From Novosphingobium sp. (GTDB lineage: Bacteria > Pseudomonadota > Alphaproteobacteria > Sphingomonadales > Sphingomonadaceae): 64,000 bases of DNA. The translations under genes were made by a program, and so were the position numbers. The notes under the pieces were generated by a model that was not told the origin of the DNA, made no database searches, and was given only the letters and a program-made list of their open reading frames with translations. The stretch is from assembly GCF_024642085.1 (NCBI RefSeq), contig NZ_JAHEBV010000001.1, positions 62,001 to 126,000 on the forward strand, written 5' to 3'. Every line of letters begins with the position of its first letter. Within the stretch, counting starts at the first letter, position 1. Positions 8,162 through 19,300 of the stretch are shown piece by piece.

Positions 8162-9685
8162 ATGCAGATTGTCGAGAACACCAACGAAGGTTTGAAGCGC
8201 GCTTATACCGTGACGATCACGGCGAAGGATATTGCAGCCAAGATCGATGGCGAAGTAGCCAAGATTGCCCCTCAAATCCGCATGCCGGGTTTCCGTCCGG
8301 GCAAGGTGCCGGCAAATCTGGTAAAGAAAATGCACGGTCCCTCGCTGCATCAGGAAGCGCTCAACACGTCGGTTCGCGAAGCGATCGACAAGGTGGTCGC
8401 CGACAACCAGCTTCGTCCCGCCATGCAGCCGCAAATCGATCTTGCCGAAGGGTATGAGGAAGGCAAGGACGCCGCATTGACTGTCAGCCTCGAAGTGCTG
8501 CCTGCGATCGCCGCGCCAAGCCTTGACGGACTGAAGCTAGACAGGCTGGTTGTGCCAGTTAGCGACGCTGAAGTTGATGAGCAGGTTGCCAAGCTGGCAG
8601 CCGGAGCAAAAAGCTTCACTGACGCCAAGAAAGGCAAGAAGGCCGAAACTGGGGATCAGGTGATCATCGATTTCGTGGGGAAGCTAAACGGCGTCGAGTT
8701 CGAAGGCGGCTCGGCCCAGGACACCGCGCTGGAACTGGGCGCGGGCCGCTTTATCCCGGGCTTTGAAGAGCAGCTGGTCGGCTCGAAGGAAGGCGAAGCC
8801 AAAACCATCACTGTAACGTTTCCGGCCGATTACCCGGCAGAGAACCTGAAGGGTCAGGACGCGACGTTTGACATTACCGTCAAGGCCGTGAAAGTCGCCG
8901 GGGAAACCAATCTGGACGATGAGTTTGCCAAAACTCTAGGCCTCACAGATCTGGAACAGCTGAAGGGTCTTTTGCGCGGTCAGCTGGAACAGGAAACGGC
9001 CGGACTGACCCGCACACAGATGAAGCGTGCGCTGCTTGATCAGTTGGCCGCCGGGCACGATTTCGACGTTCCACCCAGCATGGTTGAGGCCGAGTTTGGC
9101 CAAATCTGGCAGCAGCTGACCCAGGAAGCGCAGAACGAGGAAGACCCTGCGGCTGCGCTAAAGGAAATCGAAGATGAGAAGGACGAATACCGCAGCATCG
9201 CTGTGCGCCGCGTCCGCCTTGGCTTGCTGCTGTCGGAAATTGGCCAAGCCAACAATGTCGAGGTCAGCCAACAGGAAATGCAGATGCTGATGGCCCAGGC
9301 GGCTCAGCAGTACCGGCAGGAAGATCGCCAGCGGTTTTACGAATATGTCCAACAGGACCCGATGGCCGCGGCCCAGCTGCGCGCGCCGCTGTACGAAGAC
9401 AAAGTTGTCGATTTCCTGTTCGACAAGGCTGAAGTAACCGAAAAGACGGTGACCCGAGACGAATTGCAGGCCGCGATCGAAGCGGAAGAGACCGCCTCCA
9501 CGAAAGATGTAAAGCCAGCCAAAAAAGCTTCCGCCAAGAAGACTCAAAAGGCTGAACCTGTTGCCAAGGCTGAAAAATCGGCCGCAAAAACGGAAGCTAA
9601 GCCCAAGCCGGAAAAGGTTTCGGCTGCAGCCGGCGATGCCCCCGTCAAGAAGGCGCCCGCCAAGAAGGCATCTTCAAAAAAATAA
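8162..9685 (+). CDS. tig: Trigger factor, ribosome-associated chaperone
   Basis: Trigger factor binds ribosomal protein L23 at the exit tunnel and folds nascent chains. The 507-residue protein has the N-terminal ribosome-binding domain with GFRPGKVP (near residue 44), a central FKBP-type isomerase domain (GDQVIIDFVGKLNGVEFEGG to about residue 245) and the helical C-terminal arms. A tail of about 60 residues is almost only Lys, Ala, Pro, Glu and Ser with PAKKASAKK repeats, beyond the normal family end. ATG 8162 aligns with the usual MQIVE-like beginning; an upstream extension runs into the tRNA. Unlike many genomes, tig is separated from clpPX by a minus-strand amidase gene. Confidence 0.95.
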   Translation: MQIVENTNEGLKRAYTVTITAKDIAAKIDGEVAKIAPQIRMPGFRPGKVPANLVKKMHGPSLHQEALNTSVREAIDKVVADNQLRPAMQPQIDLAEGYEEGKDAALTVSLEVLPAIAAPSLDGLKLDRLVVPVSDAEVDEQVAKLAAGAKSFTDAKKGKKAETGDQVIIDFVGKLNGVEFEGGSAQDTALELGAGRFIPGFEEQLVGSKEGEAKTITVTFPADYPAENLKGQDATFDITVKAVKVAGETNLDDEFAKTLGLTDLEQLKGLLRGQLEQETAGLTRTQMKRALLDQLAAGHDFDVPPSMVEAEFGQIWQQLTQEAQNEEDPAAALKEIEDEKDEYRSIAVRRVRLGLLLSEIGQANNVEVSQQEMQMLMAQAAQQYRQEDRQRFYEYVQQDPMAAAQLRAPLYEDKVVDFLFDKAEVTEKTVTRDELQAAIEAEETASTKDVKPAKKASAKKTQKAEPVAKAEKSAAKTEAKPKPEKVSAAAGDAPVKKAPAKKASSKK

Positions 9686-9711
9686 GTCCTGCAGTTTGGT
9701 TAAGATCTTTA

Positions 9712-9745
9712 GGTGCGGACCGGCGAAAGCAGGTCCGCGCCTTGT
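9712..9745 (+). terminator. Hairpin after tig
   Basis: GGTGCGGACC and GGTCCGCGCC pair over 10 bp (one G-U) around a 10-base loop, just after the tig stop and before the convergent amidase. The T-run is poor (TTGTGG), so termination may be partial. Confidence 0.5.
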
Positions 9746-9768
9746 GGTCTCTTACTTATAACGAAGGT

Positions 9769-11265
9769 TTATTCGCCCCAACGCCGAAAGGTCGGCTTCG
9801 GGATCCGAGCTGTACGTGCGCGTTCATATGCTGCACCCGCTTCAAGCACGGCCTTATCGTGCCAACGTCCTGAAAAGATTGACAAGCCAACCGGCAATCC
9901 TTCGACCGCACCCATCGGCACGCTGAGATGCGGATATCCAGCAATCGCAGGCAGACTTCCTGCTCCAATATCCAGATAATGGTCACCCGCCACCAGGTCA
10001 GTGGGCCAGGCCGGAGGGGAGGTCGGAGCTATCAAAAGGGAAACCCGGTTGTCGGCCATTAGCTTGTCGATACCGTCTTTGCCGGCGAGCCGGAGCGAAT
10101 TAGCGCGAGCCTTTCGATAAGCGGCAATATCGTCGAGCTTGACGGCTTTTTCAAAGGTTTCCTGTCCGAACCAGCGCAGTTCTTCCGCAGCATGGGCCGT
10201 GTTGAACGCAATGACATCGGCCAGGCTGCGCACTGGCGGGTCGCCTGGTAGACTTGCAAGATAGGATCCCAAGTCTTGCTTCAGTTCATAATAAAGCACC
10301 GTGCCTTCATCAGCGAACATCGAAGCGTCCTGATCATAGCTAATCTCGACCAGTTCTGCCCCGGCGCGGCGCAGATCTGCCAGCGCTTGTTCAAAGAGAC
10401 GGGTGACGCCGGGGTGGGCTCCGACCTGCTTGCGCATTATGCCGATCCTCACCCCTTTTAGGGTTGCTGAGCCAAGCCCGGATGTAAAATCGGTGACGTG
10501 CCGTGCAGCATCAGCGGTGGCGCTGTCGGATGGATCCGCCCCGGCGATGGCGTTGAGAATCAACGCTGCGTCGCGAACACTGTTGGTCATCGGACCAGCA
10601 GTATCCTGACTGTGGCTGATCGGGACAATGTGCGTACGGCTCACCATTCCGACGGTAGGCTTAAATCCTACGATGCCATTGACACTGGCCGGACATGTGA
10701 TCGACCCGTCAGTTTCAGTCCCTATCGCTGCCCACGCGAACCCTGCCGCGATTGCTGCGCCGCTTCCCGAGGACGACCCGCAAGGATTACGGTCAGTTGC
10801 GTGCGGGTTCTTGGTCTGCCCCCCGGTTGCGCTCCAACCCGATGAAGATGACGAAGACCGGATATTCGCCCATTCCGAGAGATTGGTCTTGCCCAGGATC
10901 ACAACCCCTGCATCGCGCAGGCGCGCTACGAGCGGGGCATCGCGTCCCGTGATGTTATCCTTCAGTGCAAGGCTACCCGCCGTGGTCGCAATGGGGTCAG
11001 CGGTTTCTATGTTGTCTTTGATGAGAACCGATTTGCCGGCGAGCGGACCGCCCATTGCATGAGCCGCATCCGCGCTTCGCAGAGCTGCTGGATTAATCGC
11101 CAGCACGGCATTCAACCTTGGCCCGTTATCGTCCAGCGCGTCGATCCGGGCGAGGTATTGCGCAACCTCTCCCACTGGGGAGGCAGGATCGGTTCGAGGA
11201 ACAACGGGTACCGTAGCACAGCCAACGGTCAACAGGGCGATGGCGTAAGGGGCGATCTTTCTCAT
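9769..11265 (-). CDS. Amidase-signature family hydrolase, probable lipoprotein
   Basis: The 498-residue protein belongs to the amidase signature (AS) family, which uses a Ser-cisSer-Lys triad to hydrolyse amide bonds. The Lys is in SVLIKDNIE, the Gly/Ser-rich core is CGSSSGSGAAIA and the nucleophile is in TETDGSITCPAS. ATG 11265 gives a signal sequence ending in the lipobox LTVGC (Cys16), so the enzyme is probably anchored in the envelope. A GTG six codons upstream is the alternative start. Exported AS enzymes of this type are usually annotated only as amidases; the substrate cannot be told from sequence. The gene lies between tig and clpP on the other strand. Confidence 0.88.
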   Translation of the reverse strand: MRKIAPYAIALLTVGCATVPVVPRTDPASPVGEVAQYLARIDALDDNGPRLNAVLAINPAALRSADAAHAMGGPLAGKSVLIKDNIETADPIATTAGSLALKDNITGRDAPLVARLRDAGVVILGKTNLSEWANIRSSSSSSGWSATGGQTKNPHATDRNPCGSSSGSGAAIAAGFAWAAIGTETDGSITCPASVNGIVGFKPTVGMVSRTHIVPISHSQDTAGPMTNSVRDAALILNAIAGADPSDSATADAARHVTDFTSGLGSATLKGVRIGIMRKQVGAHPGVTRLFEQALADLRRAGAELVEISYDQDASMFADEGTVLYYELKQDLGSYLASLPGDPPVRSLADVIAFNTAHAAEELRWFGQETFEKAVKLDDIAAYRKARANSLRLAGKDGIDKLMADNRVSLLIAPTSPPAWPTDLVAGDHYLDIGAGSLPAIAGYPHLSVPMGAVEGLPVGLSIFSGRWHDKAVLEAGAAYERARTARIPKPTFRRWGE

Positions 11266-11661
11266 GTCCAAGTTGTGCGGCACGGCTGGGCCTTAGACAA
11301 GCGTCAATGCAAAGTGAAAAAGGTCAATCGCTTCACGCGGTTGGGATGGGGTTGTGGTCACAAGCATTTGGATAAGAGCGCCGCAAAATATTCGACCCCA
11401 GGTCGCCAGGTCTCTCGCGCCGACCTGCAGAACCGTCTGGGCTGGATGATGTGAGCTAATGAACGAAGTGGGCAGCTGCCCTTCTTCTGTCTCGCTTATA
11501 ATCGGCCCGGTTCTGGCGATTTGGTTTGTCACGTCAAAAACAACCAATCAGCTTATAGGGGAATTTGCTTGAGGGCGTGATTGACATTGCCAAGGGTTAA
11601 TGGCCTTGAACATCGCGGTGGCAACGCCGACATAAGCGGACCAACCCTGATGAGGATTTCC
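11266..11661. other. Non-coding gap between amidase and clpP (396 bp)
   Basis: This divergent region should hold the promoters of the amidase gene (minus) and clpP (plus). A minus-strand frame at 11293-11547 exists but has no ribosome-binding site, no recognisable domain and an unlikely composition. A TTGTCA at 11526 and CTTATA at 11552 are too far apart (20 bases) for a good sigma-70 promoter. I could not identify a heat-shock promoter with confidence. Confidence 0.4.
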
Positions 11662-12360
11662 ATGCTCGACCTGTTCGGATCGTCCAGCGCCCAAGGCAAC
11701 ATCTCCCGCGATCCCGTGACCGGCGCGCTTATTCCCGTGGTGGTTGAGCAATCGAGCCGCGGTGAACGTAGTTTTGACATCTACTCGCGGTTGCTACGTG
11801 AACGCATCATTTTCGTGACCGGTGAGGTCGAAGATCACATGGCGTCGGTTATCGTCGCGCAGTTGCTATTTCTGGAAAGCGAAAATCCGTCGAAAGACAT
11901 TTCGATGTATATCAACTCGCCGGGCGGCGTTGTGACCGCGGGCATGGCGATCCACGATACCATGCAATATATTCGTCCAAAGGTCTCAACCGTGTGCATT
12001 GGCCAAGCCTGTTCGATGGGCAGCTTCCTGCTTGCTGCAGGTGAGCCTGGCATGCGTATTGCGCTGCCACAGGCACGGATCATGGTTCATCAGCCTTCGG
12101 GCGGGGCGCGGGGTATGGCCAGCGACATCGAAATTCAGGCGCGTGAAATACTCCGTCTCAAGGAGACGATGCACGAGCTTTATTCGAAATATACGGGCAA
12201 GCCGGTGAAGGCAGTTGCGGAGGCGATGGACCGCGATACTTGGCTTAGTGCTGACGAGGCTCGCGAGTTTGGCCTGGTTGACAAGGTCTTTGAAAGCCGA
12301 CCCGCTGGTGAAAGCGATGCAGGCGAAACTGCCAAGGACGCCAAGGAAGCCAAGGAATAA
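11662..12360 (+). CDS. clpP: ATP-dependent Clp protease proteolytic subunit
   Basis: ClpP forms the tetradecameric serine-protease barrel that works with ClpX. The triad is visible: Ser118 in ACSMGSF, His143 in MVHQPSGG and Asp192 in MDRDTWLS, with E. coli spacing. The 232-residue length includes an Ala/Lys/Glu-rich tail (AKDAKEAKE). ATG 11662 is preferred because AGGA at 11653-11656 lies about five bases upstream; ATG 11650 overlaps that site. clpX follows after 120 bp, the usual clpP-clpX order. Confidence 0.96.
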   Translation: MLDLFGSSSAQGNISRDPVTGALIPVVVEQSSRGERSFDIYSRLLRERIIFVTGEVEDHMASVIVAQLLFLESENPSKDISMYINSPGGVVTAGMAIHDTMQYIRPKVSTVCIGQACSMGSFLLAAGEPGMRIALPQARIMVHQPSGGARGMASDIEIQAREILRLKETMHELYSKYTGKPVKAVAEAMDRDTWLSADEAREFGLVDKVFESRPAGESDAGETAKDAKEAKE

Positions 12361-12480
12361 GTAACCCTGCCGCTTCAGCCCCGGTCAATTTGACGGTGCT
12401 ATGACGCAGGATTGAAGAATCGTATCGGCGGACTACACTCCCGCCGAATCCCTGCACATGCGGGGAAAATGGATGAACGC

Positions 12481-13737
12481 ATGACCAAACTGCAAGGCTC
12501 AGACGCCAAAAGCACCCTATACTGCAGCTTTTGCGGCAAATCGCAGCACGAAGTGCGCAAGCTGATTGCGGGACCGACCGTTTTCATCTGCGATGAATGC
12601 GTCGAACTGTGCAACGATATCATCCGCGAAGAAACGAAAGCTGGAATAGCCGGCAAGAAGGACGGCGGCGTTCCCAGTCCGAAGGATATCTTTGAAACCC
12701 TTAATGATTATGTCATCGGTCAGGACCGCGCCAAGCGCGTCCTCTCGGTTGCTGTACACAATCATTACAAACGTCTGAAGCACAGCGGCAAGGGTGGCGA
12801 AGTTGAGTTGTCGAAGTCGAACATCCTGCTGGTAGGACCGACCGGCTGCGGCAAAACGTTGTTGGCTCAGACATTGGCAAAAACGTTCGATGTACCGTTC
12901 ACCATGGCTGACGCGACAACGCTGACCGAGGCTGGCTATGTGGGCGAAGACGTTGAAAACATAATTCTCAAGCTGCTTCAGGCGAGCGATTACAACGTTG
13001 AGAAGGCGCAGCATGGGATCGTCTACATCGATGAAATCGATAAAATCAGCCGTAAGGCGGAAAACCCGTCGATCACCCGCGACGTGTCGGGCGAAGGCGT
13101 GCAGCAAGCGCTGCTAAAGCTTATGGAAGGTACGACTGCTTCAGTGCCGCCGCAGGGTGGGCGCAAGCACCCGCAGCAAGAATTTCTTCAGGTCGATACG
13201 ACCAACATCCTGTTCATTTGCGGTGGAGCTTTTGCAGGCCTTGAAAAGATCATCGCGGACCGTTTGCAAAAGCGTTCGATCGGCTTTGGCGCGCACGTTG
13301 CTGACCCCGACAAGCGCCGGGTGGGCGAATTGCTGCAGAAGGCCGAGCCGGAGGACTTGCTCAAGTTTGGCCTGATCCCCGAATTTGTCGGCCGTCTGCC
13401 GGTGATTGCCACGCTTAATGACCTGGATATCGAAGCTTTGGTCAAAATCCTGCGCGAACCAAAGAATGCGCTGATCAAACAGTACGCCAAACTATTCGAT
13501 CTAGAAGATGTCGAGCTGACCTTTACCGATGATGCGCTGGAAGCGATTGCTCAAAAAGCGATCGAACGGAAAACCGGCGCGCGTGGATTGCGCTCAATTG
13601 TCGAAGGAATGCTGCTCGACACCATGTTCGACCTGCCGACCGAAACTGACATCGCTGAAGTGGTGGTCGACAAGGATGTGGTCGAAGGTCGCAAGGAACC
13701 CGTGCGCGTGTTGAAAGCGAAAGAAGAAGCAGCCTGA
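12481..13737 (+). CDS. clpX: Clp protease ATP-binding specificity subunit ClpX
   Basis: ClpX is the AAA+ unfoldase that feeds substrates to ClpP. In alphaproteobacteria this includes cell-cycle regulators. The zinc-binding domain has Cys15, Cys18, Cys37 and Cys40. Walker A is GPTGCGKT at 119-126, followed by YIDEIDKI (Walker B) and the pore loop GYVGEDVE. The 418-residue length from ATG 12481 fits the family; in-frame ATGs at 12412 and 12469 give an extension not seen in homologues. It lies downstream of clpP. Confidence 0.97.
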   Translation: MTKLQGSDAKSTLYCSFCGKSQHEVRKLIAGPTVFICDECVELCNDIIREETKAGIAGKKDGGVPSPKDIFETLNDYVIGQDRAKRVLSVAVHNHYKRLKHSGKGGEVELSKSNILLVGPTGCGKTLLAQTLAKTFDVPFTMADATTLTEAGYVGEDVENIILKLLQASDYNVEKAQHGIVYIDEIDKISRKAENPSITRDVSGEGVQQALLKLMEGTTASVPPQGGRKHPQQEFLQVDTTNILFICGGAFAGLEKIIADRLQKRSIGFGAHVADPDKRRVGELLQKAEPEDLLKFGLIPEFVGRLPVIATLNDLDIEALVKILREPKNALIKQYAKLFDLEDVELTFTDDALEAIAQKAIERKTGARGLRSIVEGMLLDTMFDLPTETDIAEVVVDKDVVEGRKEPVRVLKAKEEAA

Positions 13738-13753
13738 TTCCGCGCGTTTCTTC

Positions 13754-14449
13754 GTGAAGACCATTGGCCTCATCGGCGGGATCAGCTGGAAGAGCACTGC
13801 CGAATATTATCGTATACTCAACGAAATGACTCTCGAACGGCTGGGCGGAGTGCATTCGGCTCGCATCGTGCTTCATTCGGTAGATTTCGAAGAGATCGCG
13901 AGGTTGCAGCACGCCAATGAGTGGGGTCGGCTGGGTGAGATCATGGCCCACGCCGCGCGATCACTTGAAGCGGCTGGCGCCGACTTTATCCTGATCTGCG
14001 CCAACACGATGCATCTTGTATTGGACGCTGTCGAAACTGCCACGCCTTTACCGGTACTGCATATTGCAGACCCGGCGGGGAGGGCGATGGCCCGCGCGGG
14101 CATCACCCGTGCCGGATTATTGGGAACAGGTTTTACCATGGCGCGGCCGTTTCTGACTGATCGACTGCGCGACGTGTCAGGGATTAAATGCTTTGTCCCC
14201 AATAAGGCTGGCCGCGCCGACATTCACCGTATCATCTTCGATGAACTGGTCGCCGGCAAGGCTGAGCCTGCATCTCGATCCCGGTTTCGCGGCCTAGTCA
14301 GCGAACTTGCCGTCGCCGGCGCGCAGGCTGTGATCCTTGGCTGTACTGAGCTTATTCTGCTGGTCGAACCTGATGTCGCGTATCCGGTGCCGTTGTACGA
14401 TACGACTACGCTTCACGCCGCGGCGGCGTTGGAACAGGCGCTGGCCTAG
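13754..14449 (+). CDS. Aspartate/glutamate racemase family protein
   Basis: The 231-residue protein matches the YgeA-type Asp/Glu racemase family. It opens with KTIGLIGGISWKST and has the two catalytic cysteines in ICANTMH and LGCTEL, which act as paired acid/base residues. Members interconvert D- and L-amino acids; some have broad specificity. Translation probably starts at GTG 13754, 16 bases after the clpX stop, so it is likely co-transcribed with clpX at the place where many bacteria carry lon. It converges on an NTF2-like gene with three bases between. Confidence 0.88.
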   Translation: MKTIGLIGGISWKSTAEYYRILNEMTLERLGGVHSARIVLHSVDFEEIARLQHANEWGRLGEIMAHAARSLEAAGADFILICANTMHLVLDAVETATPLPVLHIADPAGRAMARAGITRAGLLGTGFTMARPFLTDRLRDVSGIKCFVPNKAGRADIHRIIFDELVAGKAEPASRSRFRGLVSELAVAGAQAVILGCTELILLVEPDVAYPVPLYDTTTLHAAAALEQALA

Positions 14450-14452
14450 GCT

Positions 14453-14968
14453 CTATTTTCCTTCTTGAAAAAATACTTCGCCATCACGTTTGACCGTCAT
14501 GCCGGTCTGGACGCTTTTGGACAAAACCCAGCCGTCGCCGCGCTTGACCCAAGTGTCTGTGCTTTTGACTACAAGTTCCATCGTATGTTCGGCCCCATCG
14601 TCACCGGCGCGCTTGCCGCCGCCGACCAACTGCTGCTCTACGGTGGCCGTGTCACCTGACACCATTGCAGCAAGCACCGTGGTTTCGACCTTGCGCGACG
14701 GGTCAGCCGAACGTCCGGCCATCTTCTGCATGCGTTCTAATACTTCGGCTCCAGTATGGTTGTCGCCGCGGATATCGGTCATCTGATAGTCAGGAGCGAA
14801 AATCTTGCCGATTGCTGCAGTATCATGCGCTTCCACTGCAGCGCGCAATTCGGTGTACCGGGCCTGGAACTGGGCCGACGTGTCGGCTTGGGCAAAGACG
14901 GGAGTTACCAGCATGACGCTAGCATAGACGCCAGCCAGAAAACCATTGAAGCGATTTGGAAACGGCAT
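14453..14968 (-). CDS. Secreted NTF2/SnoaL-like (DUF4440-type) protein
   Basis: The 171-residue product has a signal peptide ending VFA-QAD near residue 27. One NTF2-like alpha+beta domain follows (FQARYTELRAAVEAHDTAAIGKIFAPDYQMTDIRG is typical in form, residues about 33-67), then strands with AEHTMELVVKSTDTWVKRGDGW. The cone fold often binds small hydrophobic ligands or acts as an isomerase/hydrolase, but no catalytic residue set is recognisable. It is upstream of nothing in its own direction and convergent with the racemase. Function unknown. Confidence 0.8.
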   Translation of the reverse strand: MPFPNRFNGFLAGVYASVMLVTPVFAQADTSAQFQARYTELRAAVEAHDTAAIGKIFAPDYQMTDIRGDNHTGAEVLERMQKMAGRSADPSRKVETTVLAAMVSGDTATVEQQLVGGGKRAGDDGAEHTMELVVKSTDTWVKRGDGWVLSKSVQTGMTVKRDGEVFFQEGK

Positions 14969-15061
14969 GGGATTCTCCTCGAGGTAAATTGTGCGACCCT
15001 ACTCAAACCCGGCCGTTTCGATCGCGCTAGCGTTCTTTTGATGAACGTTGGTTGAGCGTTA

Positions 15062-16051
<990 letters not shown>

Positions 16052-16390
16052 GACTTACCTTTCCGGCCAAGCGTTGCACAAATGCCGCACTGCAGCAAGA
16101 TTCGCTGTCGCAGTGATGTGCTGGTTGCGAGGAGTTGAAATGGATCCGCCCAAAGATTTGGCAAACATTACAGTGTAACCGCTCTCATTGTAATTTTGTT
16201 CCGATTTGCGCGATGTGAGGCGTAACTACCTCGAGATATGTCTCATAACTGTCACCATCATCTGTTTTGACGGAAGCAGCAGGCCTGTATTGGAATGCTG
16301 AGTTATGGGGGTTTGTCGCGATTCGCGTATGACTTCAAATCAAGTAAGACATTGAATTAATCCCATATTCGGGAACTGGGGACAGATATC
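16052..16390. other. Divergent gap between CDF transporter and TonB receptor (339 bp)
   Basis: The gap is visibly more AT-rich than its surroundings and contains no credible gene. It must carry promoters for both neighbours. A TTACA-G-TGTAA palindrome lies at 16168-16178, with a further TTGTAA at 16189-16194. GGGGA near 16378 serves as the ribosome-binding site for the TonB receptor. Confidence 0.5.
16168..16178. promoter_or_regulatory. Possible operator palindrome TTACA-N-TGTAA
   Basis: A perfect 5+1+5 inverted repeat lies 117 bp before the CDF start and 212 bp before the TonB-receptor start. A second TGTAA occurs 11 bases further on. TTACA/TGTAA half-sites are typical of several dimeric repressors, for example TetR-type. 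A perfect 10-position palindrome is expected dozens of times by chance in 64 kb, so only its position supports this. Confidence 0.25.
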
Positions 16391-19300
16391 ATGCAATTGA
16401 AGTTTTTCCTTGCTGCCAGCGCTGCCAGCGTCTCACTCGCCTGCGGCATGATTGCCGCACCCGCCATGGCACAGGAAACGACCTCGATCATTCGCGGTTC
16501 GGTAGTAACGAGTGATGGGGCACCAGTCGGTGACGCTGAAATCAATATCACTCACGTTCCTTCGGGGACGGTTTCAACGACCCGCACTGGCGCTGACGGC
16601 AGCTTTGTCGCCTCTGGCTTGCGCGTCGGTGGTCCCTACACCGTCGAAGTGACCAGCGGTGCCGGCACCACCAGCGTCACCGACGTCTACACTTCGGTCG
16701 GGCAACCTTATAACCTGCCGATCGAATTGGGCACCGAGCAGGGAGCCGAAATTGTCGTGACCGCCAGCTCGATAAAGGGCGCCGGCGTTACTTCAGACGG
16801 CCCGCAGACCGTGCTGACCCAGGCCGACATCGCCAAGGTAGCTTCCGTCAACCGCGATATCCGCGATGTCCAGCGCCGTGATCCCTTTGCCAACATCGAT
16901 TTGTCAAACTCGGGCGACCGCGGCGGCGCGGTATCTTTTGCAGGCGTCAATCCGCGTTACAACCGCTTTACAATTAATGGCGTGACCGTGGGTGATACCT
17001 TTGGCCTCAACCAGGATGCCAGCCCCAACATTCGCGGACCGGTGCCGCTCGACGCCCTGGCTCAGGTTTCGGTAAGCCTTGCTCCTTATGATTTCCTGCA
17101 GTCGGGATTCCAGGGCGGCGCTATCGACACTGTCCTGCTGTCTGGCACCAACCGCCTGCACGGCACTGGCTTCTATTCGATCAACACCGATGAATTATCG
17201 GGTAAGAAGATTGGCACTACGACGACCGTCGTGCCAGATTTCAAATCAGTCACTTACGGCGCCACGCTGAGCGGCCCGATCATCCCCGACACCCTGTTCC
17301 TCATGGTTTCGGGCGAACGAAACACTGATCCGCGGCCGTTTTCGACCCAGATAGATTCGTTTGTGAACCCCACTGCGCTCACCAATGCAATCACTGCGGT
17401 TGATACCATCGCCACCAGCAAGAGCCTAGATGCAGGTGACATCCTGTCAATCAATCCGCGCAAGGATGAAAAGTTTGCCGCGCGGATCGACTGGAACGTG
17501 GCCAGCGGCCAACGCCTATCGGTGTCCTATGTTAATTCTTACAACGTTCAGGTCAGCCCAAACAACACTTCGACATCTTCGACTACGCCCAGTTACGGGC
17601 TTAGCACCAATGCCTATGCGCTGAGCGAGCTGTTGCGCGCCGGCATCGTGCAGCTCAATTCGGACTGGACCGACCGTTTGTCCACCGAAGCGCGCATGAT
17701 CTATCGCTGGTCGCGCCGGGGTCAAGAACCGCTGGGCGGACGACCCAATGGCCAGTTCCAGGTATGTACCGATCCGCTTGATAATACTGCTTCGACAACT
17801 GCTTGTTCCAACGGCACGCCGCGCGTGTTCTTCGGGCCGGACAACTTCCGCCAGACCAATCAGTTGTTCTACGATACATGGGCCGGTTCGCTGCTGTTGC
17901 GTTACCGCTTTGACGATCAGGTCATTAAGTTCCTGTTTGACGTCACTGAAAACCGCACTTTCAATAACTTCGTGCCCAACAGCTTGGGCTCGTGGTACTT
18001 CGATTCGCTGGACGCTCTTCAGAATGGCCGGGCCAACCAGGTGCAGTATGCAGCAGTTATCGGAAGCGATCCGAATGGCGCTGCAGCAGACTTCCATTAC
18101 ACCCAGTATACATTTGGTCTGCAGGACGAATGGAACGTGACAGATGATCTGACCGTTACCACCGGCCTGCGCTACAGCATGTACGGTATGCCAGACCGGC
18201 CAGTGGCGAACCCCTACTTCTTCGGGCGCTACGGATTTACGAACCTGAAGACCTACAAGGGGCTGGATCAGTTTGAGCCGCGGATCAGCTTTGATTACAA
18301 GCCAGCGGGTTCGCCCTTCAAACTGCGCGGAGGCGCCGGCATATTTGGTGGCGGTTCGCCCGATATCTATCTGTCGAACAGCTTCTCAAACACAGTCACC
18401 ACCAATTCGATCACACTGACGCGGGATACTTCGGCAAACGGTTGCAGCGGCGCAGCGGGGCTGACGCCTGCAATCTGCGCTGCTGCACTCAACAACGTTA
18501 CCGGCCAGGTTTCGCCGGTTCTTGCGGGATTCGCTGGCAATACGACGGGCAGCAGCACCCTGCCGCGCACGAACACCGGCGCGATATCCCCTAATTTCCA
18601 TCTGCCGCGTGCGCTCAAGGCCACACTTTCGGCCAACACGGAATTGTTTGGTTTCGACATCGGGGCAGATTACTACTTCTCCAAGACGATCGACGGGGTC
18701 GGCTTCACCGATCTGCGTTCGGTTGCACAAACCAACAACACGCTGCCCGACGGCCGTCCGCGGTACTACAATCCGTATTACGGCAGCGCCGACAACAACT
18801 ACGACATCATGACTTACAACACCCACAAGGGTCGGTCGCACGTTGCCGTGGTTCACTTCGATAAACGGTTTGACTGGGGCCTGTCGTTTGGTGGCAGCTA
18901 CACCTGGCAGGACGTCAAGGACGTGTCATCGGCAACATCGTCAACGATCAATTCGAACTATCGCTATCAGGTATTCTCGGATCCCAACCGTCCAACCTAC
19001 GGAATTTCGGACAACCAGATCAAATGGGCGTTCAAATACCATCTCGGTTTCGACCACGCGTTCTTCGGGGACTACAAGACGATTTTCCAGCTGTTTGGGG
19101 AAACACGTGCAGGCCGTACTTACAGCTTCACCATGTTGGACAACACCAGCAACCGTTCGTCGGTATTCGGTACTCTCCTGACCAACACGGGCGGTACGGC
19201 AGCCAACTCAAACCTGCTCTATGTGCCAAGCGGAACCAACGATCCGCTGGTTTCGTATGATACCACGGCAACCCAAGATGCACTAAACACGTTCATCGAC

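Noticed and set aside
11293..11547. An 84-codon minus-strand frame in the amidase-clpP gap.
   Set aside because: It lacks a ribosome-binding site and any known domain; the composition does not look like a selected protein.
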